Below are positions 39,763-49,760 of a stretch of 64,000 nucleotides of DNA, piece after piece. The notes beneath the pieces are model-generated. The model did no database searches and was not told the origin of the DNA. It saw nothing but the letters and a program-made list of their open reading frames with translations. The number at the start of each line of letters is the position of its first letter. Position 1 is the first letter of the stretch. Origin of the DNA: Marinobacter sp. (lineage in GTDB: Bacteria; Pseudomonadota; Gammaproteobacteria; Pseudomonadales; Oleiphilaceae); assembly GCA_018402255.1 (NCBI GenBank), contig JAGYIS010000010.1, positions 310,001 through 374,000 on the forward strand, in the 5' to 3' direction. Position numbers and translations under genes: made by a program.

Positions 39763-42132
39763 ATGACAACGACACCCGAACACACCCCTGACTCACGGCT
39801 TGCCAGCTGGATCACCCACCATCCGTGGCTGTCCCTGTTATTGGCCACTCTGTTGCTGATCACTGCCCTCAGCGGTGCCGGTGGCTATCAGTATTCGGTG
39901 GATCACCGGGCTTTTTTCAGCCCGGACAACCCCCAGTTGCAAGCCTATGAGACGCTGCAGGACGATTACTCCCGCACCGACACCATTCTCATCGCTCTGG
40001 CGCCTGCCGCTGGCCAGGTGTTTGACGCTGACTTTCTGAGTGTGCTCCAGGAGCTTACCGAGGCCGCCTGGCAGGTCCCCTACACCCAGCGGGTGGAGTC
40101 TCTGACCAACTTCCAGCATACCCGGGTGGACGGTGACTTTATCGACACCGCCAATCTGGTCGATTCGCCCGCCGAACTCTCTGCGCAAGACCTGGAGCAG
40201 CTACGCCGGATCGCCATCAACGAACCCTTCCTGGTGGATTCCCTGGTTAATCCTGCAGCCTCTGTAGCCGGCGTAAGGCTGACGCTGAACATGCCCGGCG
40301 AAGATCCACTGGCAGAGACGCCAGCCGTGGTATTACCGGTTCGGGAACTGGCTGAGCAAATCCGTCAGAACCACCCGAATATCGACGTGCACCTGGCCGG
40401 TCAGGTCGTGGCTAACCAGGTGTACCCGGAAGAATCCCAGGCAGACATGGTCAGAGTCTGGCCGTGGTTCGCCCTGACCATGTTAATCATGCTGGCATGG
40501 CTGTTCCGCAGCATCAAAGCCATGGCCGTCACCTGGACCGCCTGCCTGATCGCGGTGTTTGCCGGCGTCGGTGCCATTGGTTTTCTGGCACCGGTGATCA
40601 ACGATGCCGTCATCGTTGCCCCGATCATGATTCTCACGCTGGCCATTGCCGACGGCATACATCTGGTGGTGAGCTGGAACCAGGGGCTGGTTGCAGGCCA
40701 AAGCAAGCGAGACGCCATGACCGCCAGCCTGGCGCGGAACATCGGCCCGATGACCCTGACTACCCTGCTCACCGCTCTCGGCTTCCTGACCCTACATTTT
40801 AATGATTCGCCACCGTTCCGGGTGATGGGTTATATGGTTGCCGCCGGTGTTCTGTTTGCCCTGCTGTTTACGTTGCTGTTCACCGCTCCGCTGCTTGTCC
40901 TGTTACCCGGTAAAGGCCCTCGGCGGTTGTCCCCGCTGGCCACGGCAGACTCCCTACCCATGAATCGACTGGCAGACTTTGTCATTCGTAAAAAAATGCC
41001 GCTGCTGGGCCTGTTTCTGGTCGCTGGCGGCATTCTGGCAGGCCTGTCGTTCCGCAACGAGATCAACGACGACATCGTCAAGTACTACACCCCGGATACC
41101 CCGTTCCGGGAAAGTATGGAATTCGTTAACTCCGAGCTCACCGGCGTCGGCGAAATCAACTTTGCCCTGCCTGCCGGCGCTGCCGACGAGATAGCAGACC
41201 CGGATTATCTTCGCCGCATTGAAGCCTTCAGCGACTGGCTCAAAACCCAGCCCGACGTGGTACAGGTGAACTCGGTGGTCGACATTATCAAACGCATCAA
41301 CCAGGTACTGCACAACAACGACCCTGCCTGGTACCGGCTGCCGGACAGCCGTGAAGAGGCCGCCCAGTATCTGCTGCAGTACGAACTGTCACTGGCCTAC
41401 GGCATGGATCTAAACTGGCTGATCCGACACGACCGGGCAGAAACCCGTGTGAGGGTTGCAGTGGGCACCTCTAGTGGACAGCGCATCATTGCCCTGAACG
41501 AAGCGGCCGAGCAATGGCAACAGGATAACTGGGAGCCACAGTGGCAAGCACCCGGCGCATCTCTGTCACTGATGTTTGCTCACATCGGTGAGCGCTCTAT
41601 CGCAGGCATGTTTAGCGGCATGCTGGGCGCTCTGGCAATTGCGGCCCTGCTGTTGATGATCGGCTTTCTCACCTGGCAACACGGTCTGGCCAGCTTTATC
41701 GCCAACCTGCTGCCCATTGGCATGGCCTTTGGTGCCTGGTCCCTGTGGAACGGCAATATCGACCTAGGGCTGACGGTGGTCATCGGCATCGCCTTTGGTG
41801 TGGTGGTCGATGACACCGTGCACTTCATCTGCAAATACGAACACGCCCGGCAGGATGGCTGCAGCCCGCAAGAAGCGATCCGGGCCACCTTTTTACGGGT
41901 CGGCTTTGCCCTGATCACCACATCAGCGGTGCTCGGTCTTGGCTTCGCCTGGCTGGCCAACTCCGCCATCCAGATCAGCGTCAATACCGCCATCGTCACT
42001 TGCCTGTCGATTGTTTTCGCGCTGCTTGTTGACTTGCTGCTACTGCCAGCGTTGTTGCTGCTCACCGACCGCCGCTCGCTTACCCAACAGAATCCCTCAC
42101 TATCCCCGAACCTGGAGTCCTCGCACCCATGA
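39763..42132 (+). CDS. RND superfamily exporter (MMPL family)
   Basis: 789-residue polytopic inner-membrane protein with the two-fold repeat of the RND/MMPL family: a TM1 (LSLLLATLLLITALSGAGGY), a large periplasmic loop, six more TMs around 240-400 including DGIHLVVSW, a TM at about 410-430, a second loop and a final block ending with FGVVVDDTVHFICKYEHAR. These exporters move lipids or hydrophobic molecules; HpnN and Mycobacterium MmpL are examples. It sits between the outer-membrane partner and the UbiA gene; the 4-base overlap with the latter implies coupling. Confidence 0.92.
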   Translation: MTTTPEHTPDSRLASWITHHPWLSLLLATLLLITALSGAGGYQYSVDHRAFFSPDNPQLQAYETLQDDYSRTDTILIALAPAAGQVFDADFLSVLQELTEAAWQVPYTQRVESLTNFQHTRVDGDFIDTANLVDSPAELSAQDLEQLRRIAINEPFLVDSLVNPAASVAGVRLTLNMPGEDPLAETPAVVLPVRELAEQIRQNHPNIDVHLAGQVVANQVYPEESQADMVRVWPWFALTMLIMLAWLFRSIKAMAVTWTACLIAVFAGVGAIGFLAPVINDAVIVAPIMILTLAIADGIHLVVSWNQGLVAGQSKRDAMTASLARNIGPMTLTTLLTALGFLTLHFNDSPPFRVMGYMVAAGVLFALLFTLLFTAPLLVLLPGKGPRRLSPLATADSLPMNRLADFVIRKKMPLLGLFLVAGGILAGLSFRNEINDDIVKYYTPDTPFRESMEFVNSELTGVGEINFALPAGAADEIADPDYLRRIEAFSDWLKTQPDVVQVNSVVDIIKRINQVLHNNDPAWYRLPDSREEAAQYLLQYELSLAYGMDLNWLIRHDRAETRVRVAVGTSSGQRIIALNEAAEQWQQDNWEPQWQAPGASLSLMFAHIGERSIAGMFSGMLGALAIAALLLMIGFLTWQHGLASFIANLLPIGMAFGAWSLWNGNIDLGLTVVIGIAFGVVVDDTVHFICKYEHARQDGCSPQEAIRATFLRVGFALITTSAVLGLGFAWLANSAIQISVNTAIVTCLSIVFALLVDLLLLPALLLLTDRRSLTQQNPSLSPNLESSHP

Positions 42133-43088
42133 GCACACTGACCATGACGCCGCAGTCCCCTTTCAGTAGCCGTTTCCTGGCCTGGATGGGGGAGCGTTTT
42201 CCGTTTGCCAATGCGCTGTTGTTTTTCATTCTTTACCTGGCGACGGCAGCCGTCGCCCGAGCAACCTTGACCGGTGAAATCGACATTTCAGCGCTGGACC
42301 TGGCAGGCTGCCTGGTTACCTGGTCGTTCTTCCTGGTATTGCGGATTTTCGACGAACACAAAGACTACCAGCTGGACTGTCAGAACCACCCGCAACGAGT
42401 TCTTCAAAGTGGCCTGATTACTCTCGGCCATCTGAAAATTGCCGGCGTTCTGGCGATCGTTGCCCAGTTGCTTTGGTCAATATGGCTGGATCGCGGATTG
42501 GGCCAGACCACCGTAGCCTGGATGATGATGTTTGCCTGGACCTGCCTGATGGGCAAGGAATTCTTTATTGCCGACTGGCTGAATCGGCACCTGACCACCT
42601 ATGCCGTCTCGCACATGCTGGTCATGCCTCTGATCGTTTGGTGGCTGGCCAACCTGGCGGTTCCTGGCCTGGCTTTCTCCTCTACCCTCGGAATTCTCAT
42701 GGGCCTGGCATTCGTCAGCGGCTTTTGCTTCGAGATCACTCGCAAAACCAAAGGCCCGGAGGAAGAAAGGGACAGCATCGACTCATACTCCCGCATTTTC
42801 AGCGTCAGCGGGGCGGCTCTGATCGTGATGGCGCTGGTCACCACCATGGTGCTTAACCAGGCCTGGCTGATTTTCGACCTGACTGATCAATTCCCGATTT
42901 GGGCGGCCGTTGTGCTGCTGATTTTCTGGGCCATGTCTATGAGGCAACTGGTTAGCTTCCGTGCCGCGCCCGATCACAAAGGTCGGGAAAAAAATGAAGC
43001 GTTTGTAGCCCTGACCATGCTGGCCGGTTACGCGGTACTGATCGTGGTGGTACTGGCCGACCGGGGCCCGGCGTTAAGCCTGCTCTGA
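42129..43088 (+). CDS. UbiA family prenyltransferase
   Basis: 319-residue polytopic protein of about eight membrane segments. The first Asp-rich motif is D75EHKD79YQLD83, the spaced Asp signature that binds Mg-diphosphate, followed by NHPQRVLQSGLI, which matches the family's NHPxRPLxxG. A second acidic motif is EEERDSIDSYSRIF near 215-235. UbiA-family members attach polyprenyl chains to aromatic rings, heme or, in archaea, glycerol phosphates. The acceptor is not indicated by the sequence. Overlaps the exporter stop by 4 bases. Confidence 0.82.
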   Translation: MSTLTMTPQSPFSSRFLAWMGERFPFANALLFFILYLATAAVARATLTGEIDISALDLAGCLVTWSFFLVLRIFDEHKDYQLDCQNHPQRVLQSGLITLGHLKIAGVLAIVAQLLWSIWLDRGLGQTTVAWMMMFAWTCLMGKEFFIADWLNRHLTTYAVSHMLVMPLIVWWLANLAVPGLAFSSTLGILMGLAFVSGFCFEITRKTKGPEEERDSIDSYSRIFSVSGAALIVMALVTTMVLNQAWLIFDLTDQFPIWAAVVLLIFWAMSMRQLVSFRAAPDHKGREKNEAFVALTMLAGYAVLIVVVLADRGPALSLL

Positions 43089-43114
43089 CACAGACCGACT
43101 ACCTCAACGGATTT

Positions 43115-45874
43115 TTGCCGAACGATTTCGAAAGGATACGCCCCATGCCCAGAACAACTCTGATACCGCCACCCCGCTTCAACTTTGGCCCTGAACACCA
43201 GGTGGATTGCCAGTGGCAGCAGCAGCCGGAACTTGAAATTACGCCCTGTGACGTGTCCAAGGGCCACCTCAGCATTCGCTTGCCGGAAGGCACCAGGCTG
43301 CCCACCATCGGCACCCAGTTTACCAATGTGCTGCTGACGTTGAATGGCCAGTCTTTCCTGCTGCCAGAGCTGCGGGTTCGACAGATTCATGAAACCCGGG
43401 AAGGCCCGCGCATTGTCATGTCTAGCAGGGACTGCGAACTCACCTCACACCGTTTGTGGGAAATCAGTCATGCCCTGCGCCACCAGGCCCGGTGTCAACC
43501 GGCGACCCTGTGGGACGAATTTTCATTACCCAAAGTGCCGGCCCGCGGCCTCTACACCGAAGAAGCACGGCTTGAACGGATCGACTTCCTTAAGGACCAG
43601 GTGGGCGTGGAGCTTGCGGCAGTATCACAACACAGCTTCGACCCCCGCAAACTGGTCAGCAACATTGAAGCATTGATTGGCTCGGTGGAGGTGCCCGTAG
43701 GCGTCGCCGGCCCGCTGCAGATTCAGGGCATTCATGCCGACGGACTGTATTACGCGCCTATGGCAACGTCAGAGGGCGCCCTGGTTGCCTCGGCCACACG
43801 GGGAGCAACCGCCCTGTCTCGCTCCGGCGGCGTGAATGCCAGGGTGTTGGGCCAACGCATGATGCGGGTGCCCCTGTTCGGCTTTGACGATATGAACAAA
43901 GCCATGTTTTTCTCAGAATGGGTGAAAGACCACGAGCACGAGTTGTCAGAAGAAATTCGCAAGTATTCAAACTTCGCCCAGCTGGTCGAGTTGCAGGTAC
44001 AGGTGATGGGCCGCAACGTGCACGTGCACTTCATCTACGAGACCGGAGACGCCGCCGGCCAGAACATGACCACCACCTGCACCTGGCAGGCATGCCAGTG
44101 GATTCTTAAACGCATTCGCCACTTTGAAGGGCTGCAGGTTCGTAACTTCCTTATTGAGGCCAACCTCTCCAACGACAAAAAGGTAACCTACCAGACCTTC
44201 CTGAAAGGCCGTGGGTTGAGAGTGCTGGCAGAGGCCGTGCTCAAAGATGAGGTCTGCCGACGGGTTCTGAAAGTGTCTGCTGCACAACTGGTACAGGCGT
44301 ACCAGCATTTTGTGACCGGCTCCATGGCCGCGGGCATGATCGGCATCAACATCAACGTGGCCAACGTGATTGCCGCCATGTTCACCTCCCTGGGTCAGGA
44401 CATTGCCTGTGTGCACGAGTCCTCGCTGGCGCAACTGCACATCGAGCTAAATGCAGAAGGCGATGCGTACTGCACCATGACGCTGCCGTCCCTGGTCATC
44501 GGCACCGTGGGCGGCGGTACCAACCTGACTCAACAAAAGGAATGCCTCAACCTGATCGGCTGTGCCGGCAGTGGCCATGCCCACAAACTGGGAGAGATCA
44601 TTGCCGCTTACTGCCTGGCTCTGGATCTATCAACCCTGGCTGCCATTGCCGCCGACCAGTTTGCCCGTGCCCACGAAAAACTCGGGCGTAACCGCCCCGT
44701 CGACTTCCTTAAGCTTGGCGACTTCACACCGGACCTGTTCAACCAGACCGTGCGCGAGCTCGGGGTACATGAACTGTCGGTACAAGGCGCTCTGCAATTG
44801 CCGGACGAAATGAAAGGCTCCAGCATCATCACCGAGCTCACCTCGCAAAAGGTCAATAAACTGCTCGGGCACTTCCCGTTCGCGCTGGAGACCAACGCCG
44901 GCCCACGTCGGGTGATGGTCAAGGTGAAGCCACTGGATGAAGAAATCATCATCATGCTCAATGGCATGGCCGCCATGTGCGACGCCCGGTTGGCTCACGC
45001 GTTCAATACCTTCCGTAACCAGATCGGCTTCCGGGGTTGTCACGTTCGTGAACTCAAGGTGATGACACAGCAAGACCCCCGCTTTGTTCGCCATGCGCCG
45101 GATGTCTATGGCGTGCTCCTGGATCCGCAGCGCGAAGCCTACGTGCTGGTAGAAGAATTGCTGGAAAACCTGGAGCTGATGGACAGCGCCGACGATACCT
45201 CCCGCTGGACCCGCCAGCACATGACCGCAGCCATTTCCGGCATTGCCGAGGTTCACAGCATCTGGTATCGCCGTGAGGACGAACTGCTCGCCGAAGACTG
45301 GATGGTGGACTATCCCACCGCCAGCGGCATGGTGGAAAAACAACGACTATGGGAACTGCTCGGGGCTCATGCCCGGGAAGAGTTCCCGGAATGGGTTGCC
45401 GAAGAGCATACCGAAACCTTCCGTGAAATCGTCGCCAACCTGAAGGACTGGTGGCCAGAGATCGAGCGTATGCCTCGTACCCTGATTCACAACGACTTCA
45501 ACCCGCGCAACATTGCCTTCCGCGCTGGCCGTGACGGCCCTGTTCTGTGTGCTTATGATTGGGAACTCGCCACCCTGCACCTGCCCCAACACGACCTGGC
45601 GGAACTCATGGGCTTTACCCTGGCCAGCGACGTTACCCGGGCCGATGTGGACTTCTACCTGGACCTCCACCGCGCCGAACTGGAGCGGCACTCCGGCCAA
45701 GCCATCGATCCGGTCGAGTGGCGCCGTGGCTACGTGCTGTCACTTCTCGACCTGGTGGTCAACCGAGTGCCCATGTACCTGATGGCACACACCTTCCGCC
45801 ACTACGGGTTTATGGAAAGAACCTTCTACACCTTCCATCGCTTGCTTGAACTTGAAGGGATGCCCACACGATGA
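43115..45874 (+). CDS. HMG-CoA reductase fused to an aminoglycoside-phosphotransferase-type kinase
   Basis: 919 residues in three parts. Residues 1-115 look like a small beta-barrel resembling PilZ (GHLSIRLPEGTRLPTIGTQF, LPELRVRQIHE). Residues about 125-525 are a class I-type HMG-CoA reductase: PVGVAGPL at 184-191, EGALVAS with Glu210, AGQNMTT at 304-310, NDKK with Lys345/346, GQD with Asp419, GGGT near 457 and a C-terminal-side His510, so all four catalytic positions appear retained. From about 585 to 900 there is an APH-type kinase fold with VMVKVKP, LIHNDFNPRN (Asp783) and CAYDWE (Asp804). HMGR makes mevalonate; the kinase substrate is unknown. The fusion is unusual and makes a two-step reductase/kinase conceivable. 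It overlaps the next gene by 4 bases (ATGA). Confidence 0.85.
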   Translation: MPNDFERIRPMPRTTLIPPPRFNFGPEHQVDCQWQQQPELEITPCDVSKGHLSIRLPEGTRLPTIGTQFTNVLLTLNGQSFLLPELRVRQIHETREGPRIVMSSRDCELTSHRLWEISHALRHQARCQPATLWDEFSLPKVPARGLYTEEARLERIDFLKDQVGVELAAVSQHSFDPRKLVSNIEALIGSVEVPVGVAGPLQIQGIHADGLYYAPMATSEGALVASATRGATALSRSGGVNARVLGQRMMRVPLFGFDDMNKAMFFSEWVKDHEHELSEEIRKYSNFAQLVELQVQVMGRNVHVHFIYETGDAAGQNMTTTCTWQACQWILKRIRHFEGLQVRNFLIEANLSNDKKVTYQTFLKGRGLRVLAEAVLKDEVCRRVLKVSAAQLVQAYQHFVTGSMAAGMIGININVANVIAAMFTSLGQDIACVHESSLAQLHIELNAEGDAYCTMTLPSLVIGTVGGGTNLTQQKECLNLIGCAGSGHAHKLGEIIAAYCLALDLSTLAAIAADQFARAHEKLGRNRPVDFLKLGDFTPDLFNQTVRELGVHELSVQGALQLPDEMKGSSIITELTSQKVNKLLGHFPFALETNAGPRRVMVKVKPLDEEIIIMLNGMAAMCDARLAHAFNTFRNQIGFRGCHVRELKVMTQQDPRFVRHAPDVYGVLLDPQREAYVLVEELLENLELMDSADDTSRWTRQHMTAAISGIAEVHSIWYRREDELLAEDWMVDYPTASGMVEKQRLWELLGAHAREEFPEWVAEEHTETFREIVANLKDWWPEIERMPRTLIHNDFNPRNIAFRAGRDGPVLCAYDWELATLHLPQHDLAELMGFTLASDVTRADVDFYLDLHRAELERHSGQAIDPVEWRRGYVLSLLDLVVNRVPMYLMAHTFRHYGFMERTFYTFHRLLELEGMPTR

Positions 45875-48624
45875 GCCAGCCCAGTACCACACCCCGTTTT
45901 TATTGTCAGGATCAGGCGCTCTTCCTGAACCCGGACCTACTCGGTGGTAAAGCCGCCAACCTCGCCTGGCTCACCCGGGAAGGCCTGCCCGTGCCGCGGT
46001 GGTGGGTGGCCACCACTGGTGCCTTTCACGACATCCTGGCGTTCAATGACCTGACCGCCTGGGTCGATCAGCAAATTGAGCATATTGGCACAGGGCAAGA
46101 CCTCAAACGGCTGGAAAAGATCGCCACCGACATCGGCGACCGAATTCGTGGTGCCCGGCTTCCCGACGACCTCAAATCGGAAATAGCGGAGGCCCTGCAA
46201 GGCCAGGAGCAGACCTTCTTCGCGGTGCGCTCCTCGGTGCTGGGTGAAGATGCCCAGGGCGCTTCGTTCGCCGGGCAGATGGACAGTTACCTGTTCCAGC
46301 GCGGGCTGGACGCCATTTATGAAAGCCTTCTGCAGGTCGCCGCCTCAGCTTTCAACGGCCGGGCCTTGCAATACCGTATCAGCAAGGGCATTGCTCTGAG
46401 CGACATACAGGCGGCCGTTATCGTTCAGGAAATGGTAGAAGGCGAGGTATCTGGTGTCATGTTTACCGCCCATCCGGGCAATGGCAGCCGTCGCCATGCC
46501 CTGATTTCCGCCGCCTGGGGTACCGGTGAAGGCATTGTGGCTGGCATCTGCAACACCGATGAATTTACCGTGGGCCTGCTCGACAACCAAATCACGACCA
46601 CCCTCGCTGACAAAGACCTGGCCGTGGTATTTGACGGTGACAGCAACCGGGGCACCCGGGAACAGCCGGTGCCAGAGAACCAACGCAACATTGCCTGCCT
46701 GTCAGGGGCTCAAGCCATTCAACTGAAAGATCTCGGCCTGCGCATTGCCGAGCTCCGGCGCGAGCCCCAGGACATCGAATGGACCCTGCGGGATGGCCAG
46801 TTTCATATCCTGCAAACCCGCCCCGTCACCCGCCTGCCGGCCCCGAATCCACCGCAAGGCCGGCGCCTGGTGTTCGATAACTCCAACATCCAGGAATCCT
46901 ATTGCGGCGTGACCACACCGCTAACCTTCTCTTTTGCCAACCGGGCCTACGCCAAGGTCTATGAACAGACCATGCGGGTGCTGGGCATTTCCAGCGCGGA
47001 GATTGAGCGCCACCGGGATATGCTCGACAACATGCTGGGGTTGGTGAACGGCCGAGTCTATTACAACATCAACAACTGGTACCGCGGCTTGCTGATGTTG
47101 CCCTCGTTCAACAGCAACAAGGCCGACATGGAACGGATGATGGGCCTGACCGACCCGGTCGATCTGGTGACCGACACCCGCGCCAGTACCGGAGAAAAAC
47201 TCCGCAAACTCCCACAGATTCTTCGCGCCCTGTTTCACCTGCTTCGCGGCTTCCGGCGCATGGACACCCTGGTGGCGGATTTCCGCGCCATGTTCGACCG
47301 CACCTACCGCAGTATTCGCCGTGACCAATTGCACACCCTGACCCCCGGTGAGCTGATTGCCGAAGCGCGTCGCCTGGACACTGAGCTGCTGGACCGCTGG
47401 ACCGCCCCTATCCTCAACGACTTCTACGTGATGATGATGAACGGCCGGGTGCACAGCACCCTGGTGGCCGCGGGCTTTGAGCAACCCTCGGTGCTGCAGA
47501 ACAACCTGCTGTCGGGCGAAGAAGGCATCGAAAGCACCGAGCCCACCAAGGTGTTGCTGGAGCTCTGTGCCACCGTTCGTCAACAGCCGGAATTGCGCCG
47601 ACTGTTGGAAACCCCAGCCGCAAGCCAAAGCAATCTGCTGGGGCAGATCCAGGTGCTGGATCCTGCCTTTCATCAGCGCTGCCAGGACTACATCGAACGC
47701 TACGGCGACCGCACCATGGGCGAACTGAAACTGGAGTCTGTGACCCTGCGCCAGGACCCTGCCTTCCTGTTTTCCATTCTGCGCAACTACCTGACCCGGG
47801 ACGACCTGACTCCGGAAACCCTGGCCGCCAATGAAGCCCGCTTCCGCGCGGAAGCGGAACAGGAGGCCTTCAGCGCGATCCAGCACAAGCTGGGCCGGCG
47901 GGCACTCCGGCGCTTCCGCAAACATCTGGGCAAACTGCGCGCTGCCATTCGCAACCGGGAGAACATGCGCCTGGCCAGAACCCGCATGTTCGGCCTGTAT
48001 CGGGAGCTGTTTCTTGAACTGGGCAAGCAACTGGCCTTCCATGATGCCCTGGAACACCCCAGGGACATCTTCTGGCTCAGCCTGGAAGAAATCTATGCAT
48101 GGAACGACGGCCGTGCCGTACAGGCCCGACTGAAACCTCTGGTGACCTGCCGCCGGGAAGAGTACGCAGATTATGAAAACGACGAGCCGCCCCACCACTT
48201 CTGGACCTGGGATGTGGTTTACCTGCAAAACCAGTACGCCTACCCCCACGAAATAGTCAGTCAGGGCGATGGCAATGGTGACCTTCAAGGCACTGGCTGC
48301 TACCCCGGTATTGTTGATGCCAGGGTTCGGCTGATCTTTTCCCCGGAAGACGAACTCAGCCTGGATGGCCAGATACTCTGCACCGTACGCACCGACCCCG
48401 GCTGGGCGCCGCTGTTTCCCACCGCCGGCGGCATCATTGTAGAGCGCGGCTCTACCCTGTCGCACTCCGCAGTGGTGGCCAGAGAGCTTGGCATTCCCGC
48501 CATCATTGGCATTCCCGGCCTCACCAGCCTGTTGGCGGATGGCGAACGCATCCGCATGGATGGCGCCAAAGGCACCGTCGAACGTTTTCAAGCGACAGCC
48601 GTGGAAGAAAATCATGACCAGTAA
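45871..48624 (+). CDS. PEP-synthase/rifampin-phosphotransferase-like dikinase
   Basis: 917 residues. The N-terminal ~330 form an ATP-grasp domain (GGKAANLAWLTREGLPVP, FFAVRSSVLGEDAQGASFAGQ, VIVQEMVEGEVSGVMFTAHP). The middle ~450 residues are not the TIM barrel of true PEP synthase. The phosphohistidine domain lies at the C-terminus, with His865 in GSTLSHSAVVARELGIPAI. The order ATP-grasp, substrate domain, mobile His domain is that of rifampin phosphotransferases, which transfer the beta phosphate of ATP to a hydroxyl. In this operon the target is more likely a lipid or polyol intermediate than an antibiotic, which is inference. Confidence 0.85.
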   Translation: MSQPSTTPRFYCQDQALFLNPDLLGGKAANLAWLTREGLPVPRWWVATTGAFHDILAFNDLTAWVDQQIEHIGTGQDLKRLEKIATDIGDRIRGARLPDDLKSEIAEALQGQEQTFFAVRSSVLGEDAQGASFAGQMDSYLFQRGLDAIYESLLQVAASAFNGRALQYRISKGIALSDIQAAVIVQEMVEGEVSGVMFTAHPGNGSRRHALISAAWGTGEGIVAGICNTDEFTVGLLDNQITTTLADKDLAVVFDGDSNRGTREQPVPENQRNIACLSGAQAIQLKDLGLRIAELRREPQDIEWTLRDGQFHILQTRPVTRLPAPNPPQGRRLVFDNSNIQESYCGVTTPLTFSFANRAYAKVYEQTMRVLGISSAEIERHRDMLDNMLGLVNGRVYYNINNWYRGLLMLPSFNSNKADMERMMGLTDPVDLVTDTRASTGEKLRKLPQILRALFHLLRGFRRMDTLVADFRAMFDRTYRSIRRDQLHTLTPGELIAEARRLDTELLDRWTAPILNDFYVMMMNGRVHSTLVAAGFEQPSVLQNNLLSGEEGIESTEPTKVLLELCATVRQQPELRRLLETPAASQSNLLGQIQVLDPAFHQRCQDYIERYGDRTMGELKLESVTLRQDPAFLFSILRNYLTRDDLTPETLAANEARFRAEAEQEAFSAIQHKLGRRALRRFRKHLGKLRAAIRNRENMRLARTRMFGLYRELFLELGKQLAFHDALEHPRDIFWLSLEEIYAWNDGRAVQARLKPLVTCRREEYADYENDEPPHHFWTWDVVYLQNQYAYPHEIVSQGDGNGDLQGTGCYPGIVDARVRLIFSPEDELSLDGQILCTVRTDPGWAPLFPTAGGIIVERGSTLSHSAVVARELGIPAIIGIPGLTSLLADGERIRMDGAKGTVERFQATAVEENHDQ

Positions 48625-49729
48625 CTGTATCAGCCAGACCTTTGACCCGGCTGCGGGCCTGCCCGACGCCTTTTGTGAACTACCCGGTAAGGTCTATGCC
48701 GCCGATCCCTTCTGGCTTGGCGAAGACGAAGCAGCGCTGCGCCAGCAGTTCAGCTCTGCCAACCCCTGGTTTCAAAACAACAGCGCCTGGATTGGCGTCG
48801 TTCCGGGCAAGGCACGACTGGCCGGGTTCTTCAGCCATCGCGAGATTGATGGAGAGCCCGCGGCGTTCTTCGGTTTCTGGGAGGGGTTCGATGATCCGTC
48901 GGTTCACAACGATCTGTTCCGGGAACTGTCAGATTGGGCTGCGGCCAAAGGGGCTAAGCGTCTGTATGGCCCAATCAACTTCACCACCTTCAACGCCTAT
49001 CGACTTCGCCTCGACAGCTTTGACACAGGCTGCTTTCCCGGTGAGCCCTGGAATCCGGATTACTACCCGGCGCTGATGAACAAGCTTGGCTTCGACTGCC
49101 GATACCGCTACCTGTCTACCTTCAACCAGACGCCGGACATCATCAATTCGGTGGCCGATGACTACCTGAAGGTAAAGCCCAAACTGGAACAGGTCGTCCG
49201 AATGGAGGCCATGACCCCGAAGTTCTGGCTGGACCATCTGGATGAGATCTACGGCTTTGTGGACCAGGTCTTTGGTGCCAACTTTGCCTATACGGCGATT
49301 TCCCGCGAAGCCTTCGGTACGGCCTGTGGCGAGGACTTTGCCAGCCGGTTCTGCCCCGCCAGCTCGGTTCTCGCCCGCAGCCAGGATGGCCGGATTGCCG
49401 GGTTCTTTCTGGTATTTCCAGACTATGGCCCACTCCTGAGCCAGGCCACCCCCAACGCCGTCGCCAGCAAAGACCTTCGCTACCAGAGCCACTTCCAGGC
49501 GCTGCCACGACCTCGCCGGGGTCTGGCCAAAACCGCTGGCGTGCACCCGGACTTTCGCTCACTGGGACTGTTCACCGCCATGAGCTGTGAACTAAGCCTG
49601 CGCGCCGAGGGCCTGTACGACGAGCTGGGCGCTGCACTGGTGCGAGAAGACAACAACTCAAGACAGTTCGCCCTGCGTCATGGCACCGCGGCCCAGCGGC
49701 ATTATGGTCTGTTCCAAAAAGCACTCTGA
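48614..49729 (+). CDS. GNAT-fold acyltransferase-like protein
   Basis: 371 residues. The chain has segments such as ARLAGFFSHREIDGEPAAFFGFWEG, LYGPINFTTFNAYRL and GVHPDFRSLGLFTAMSCEL, fitting a GNAT-like N-acyltransferase fold with an acyl-CoA loop toward the C-terminus. The long frame extends upstream to 48488, but the first ATG consistent with coupling is 48614, overlapping the end of the dikinase gene. No substrate can be assigned; the operon suggests acylation of a lipid or amine. Confidence 0.6.
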   Translation: MTSNCISQTFDPAAGLPDAFCELPGKVYAADPFWLGEDEAALRQQFSSANPWFQNNSAWIGVVPGKARLAGFFSHREIDGEPAAFFGFWEGFDDPSVHNDLFRELSDWAAAKGAKRLYGPINFTTFNAYRLRLDSFDTGCFPGEPWNPDYYPALMNKLGFDCRYRYLSTFNQTPDIINSVADDYLKVKPKLEQVVRMEAMTPKFWLDHLDEIYGFVDQVFGANFAYTAISREAFGTACGEDFASRFCPASSVLARSQDGRIAGFFLVFPDYGPLLSQATPNAVASKDLRYQSHFQALPRPRRGLAKTAGVHPDFRSLGLFTAMSCELSLRAEGLYDELGAALVREDNNSRQFALRHGTAAQRHYGLFQKAL

Positions 49730-49760
49730 TGAAAACATGGAATTCACGAGGCAACCCAAC

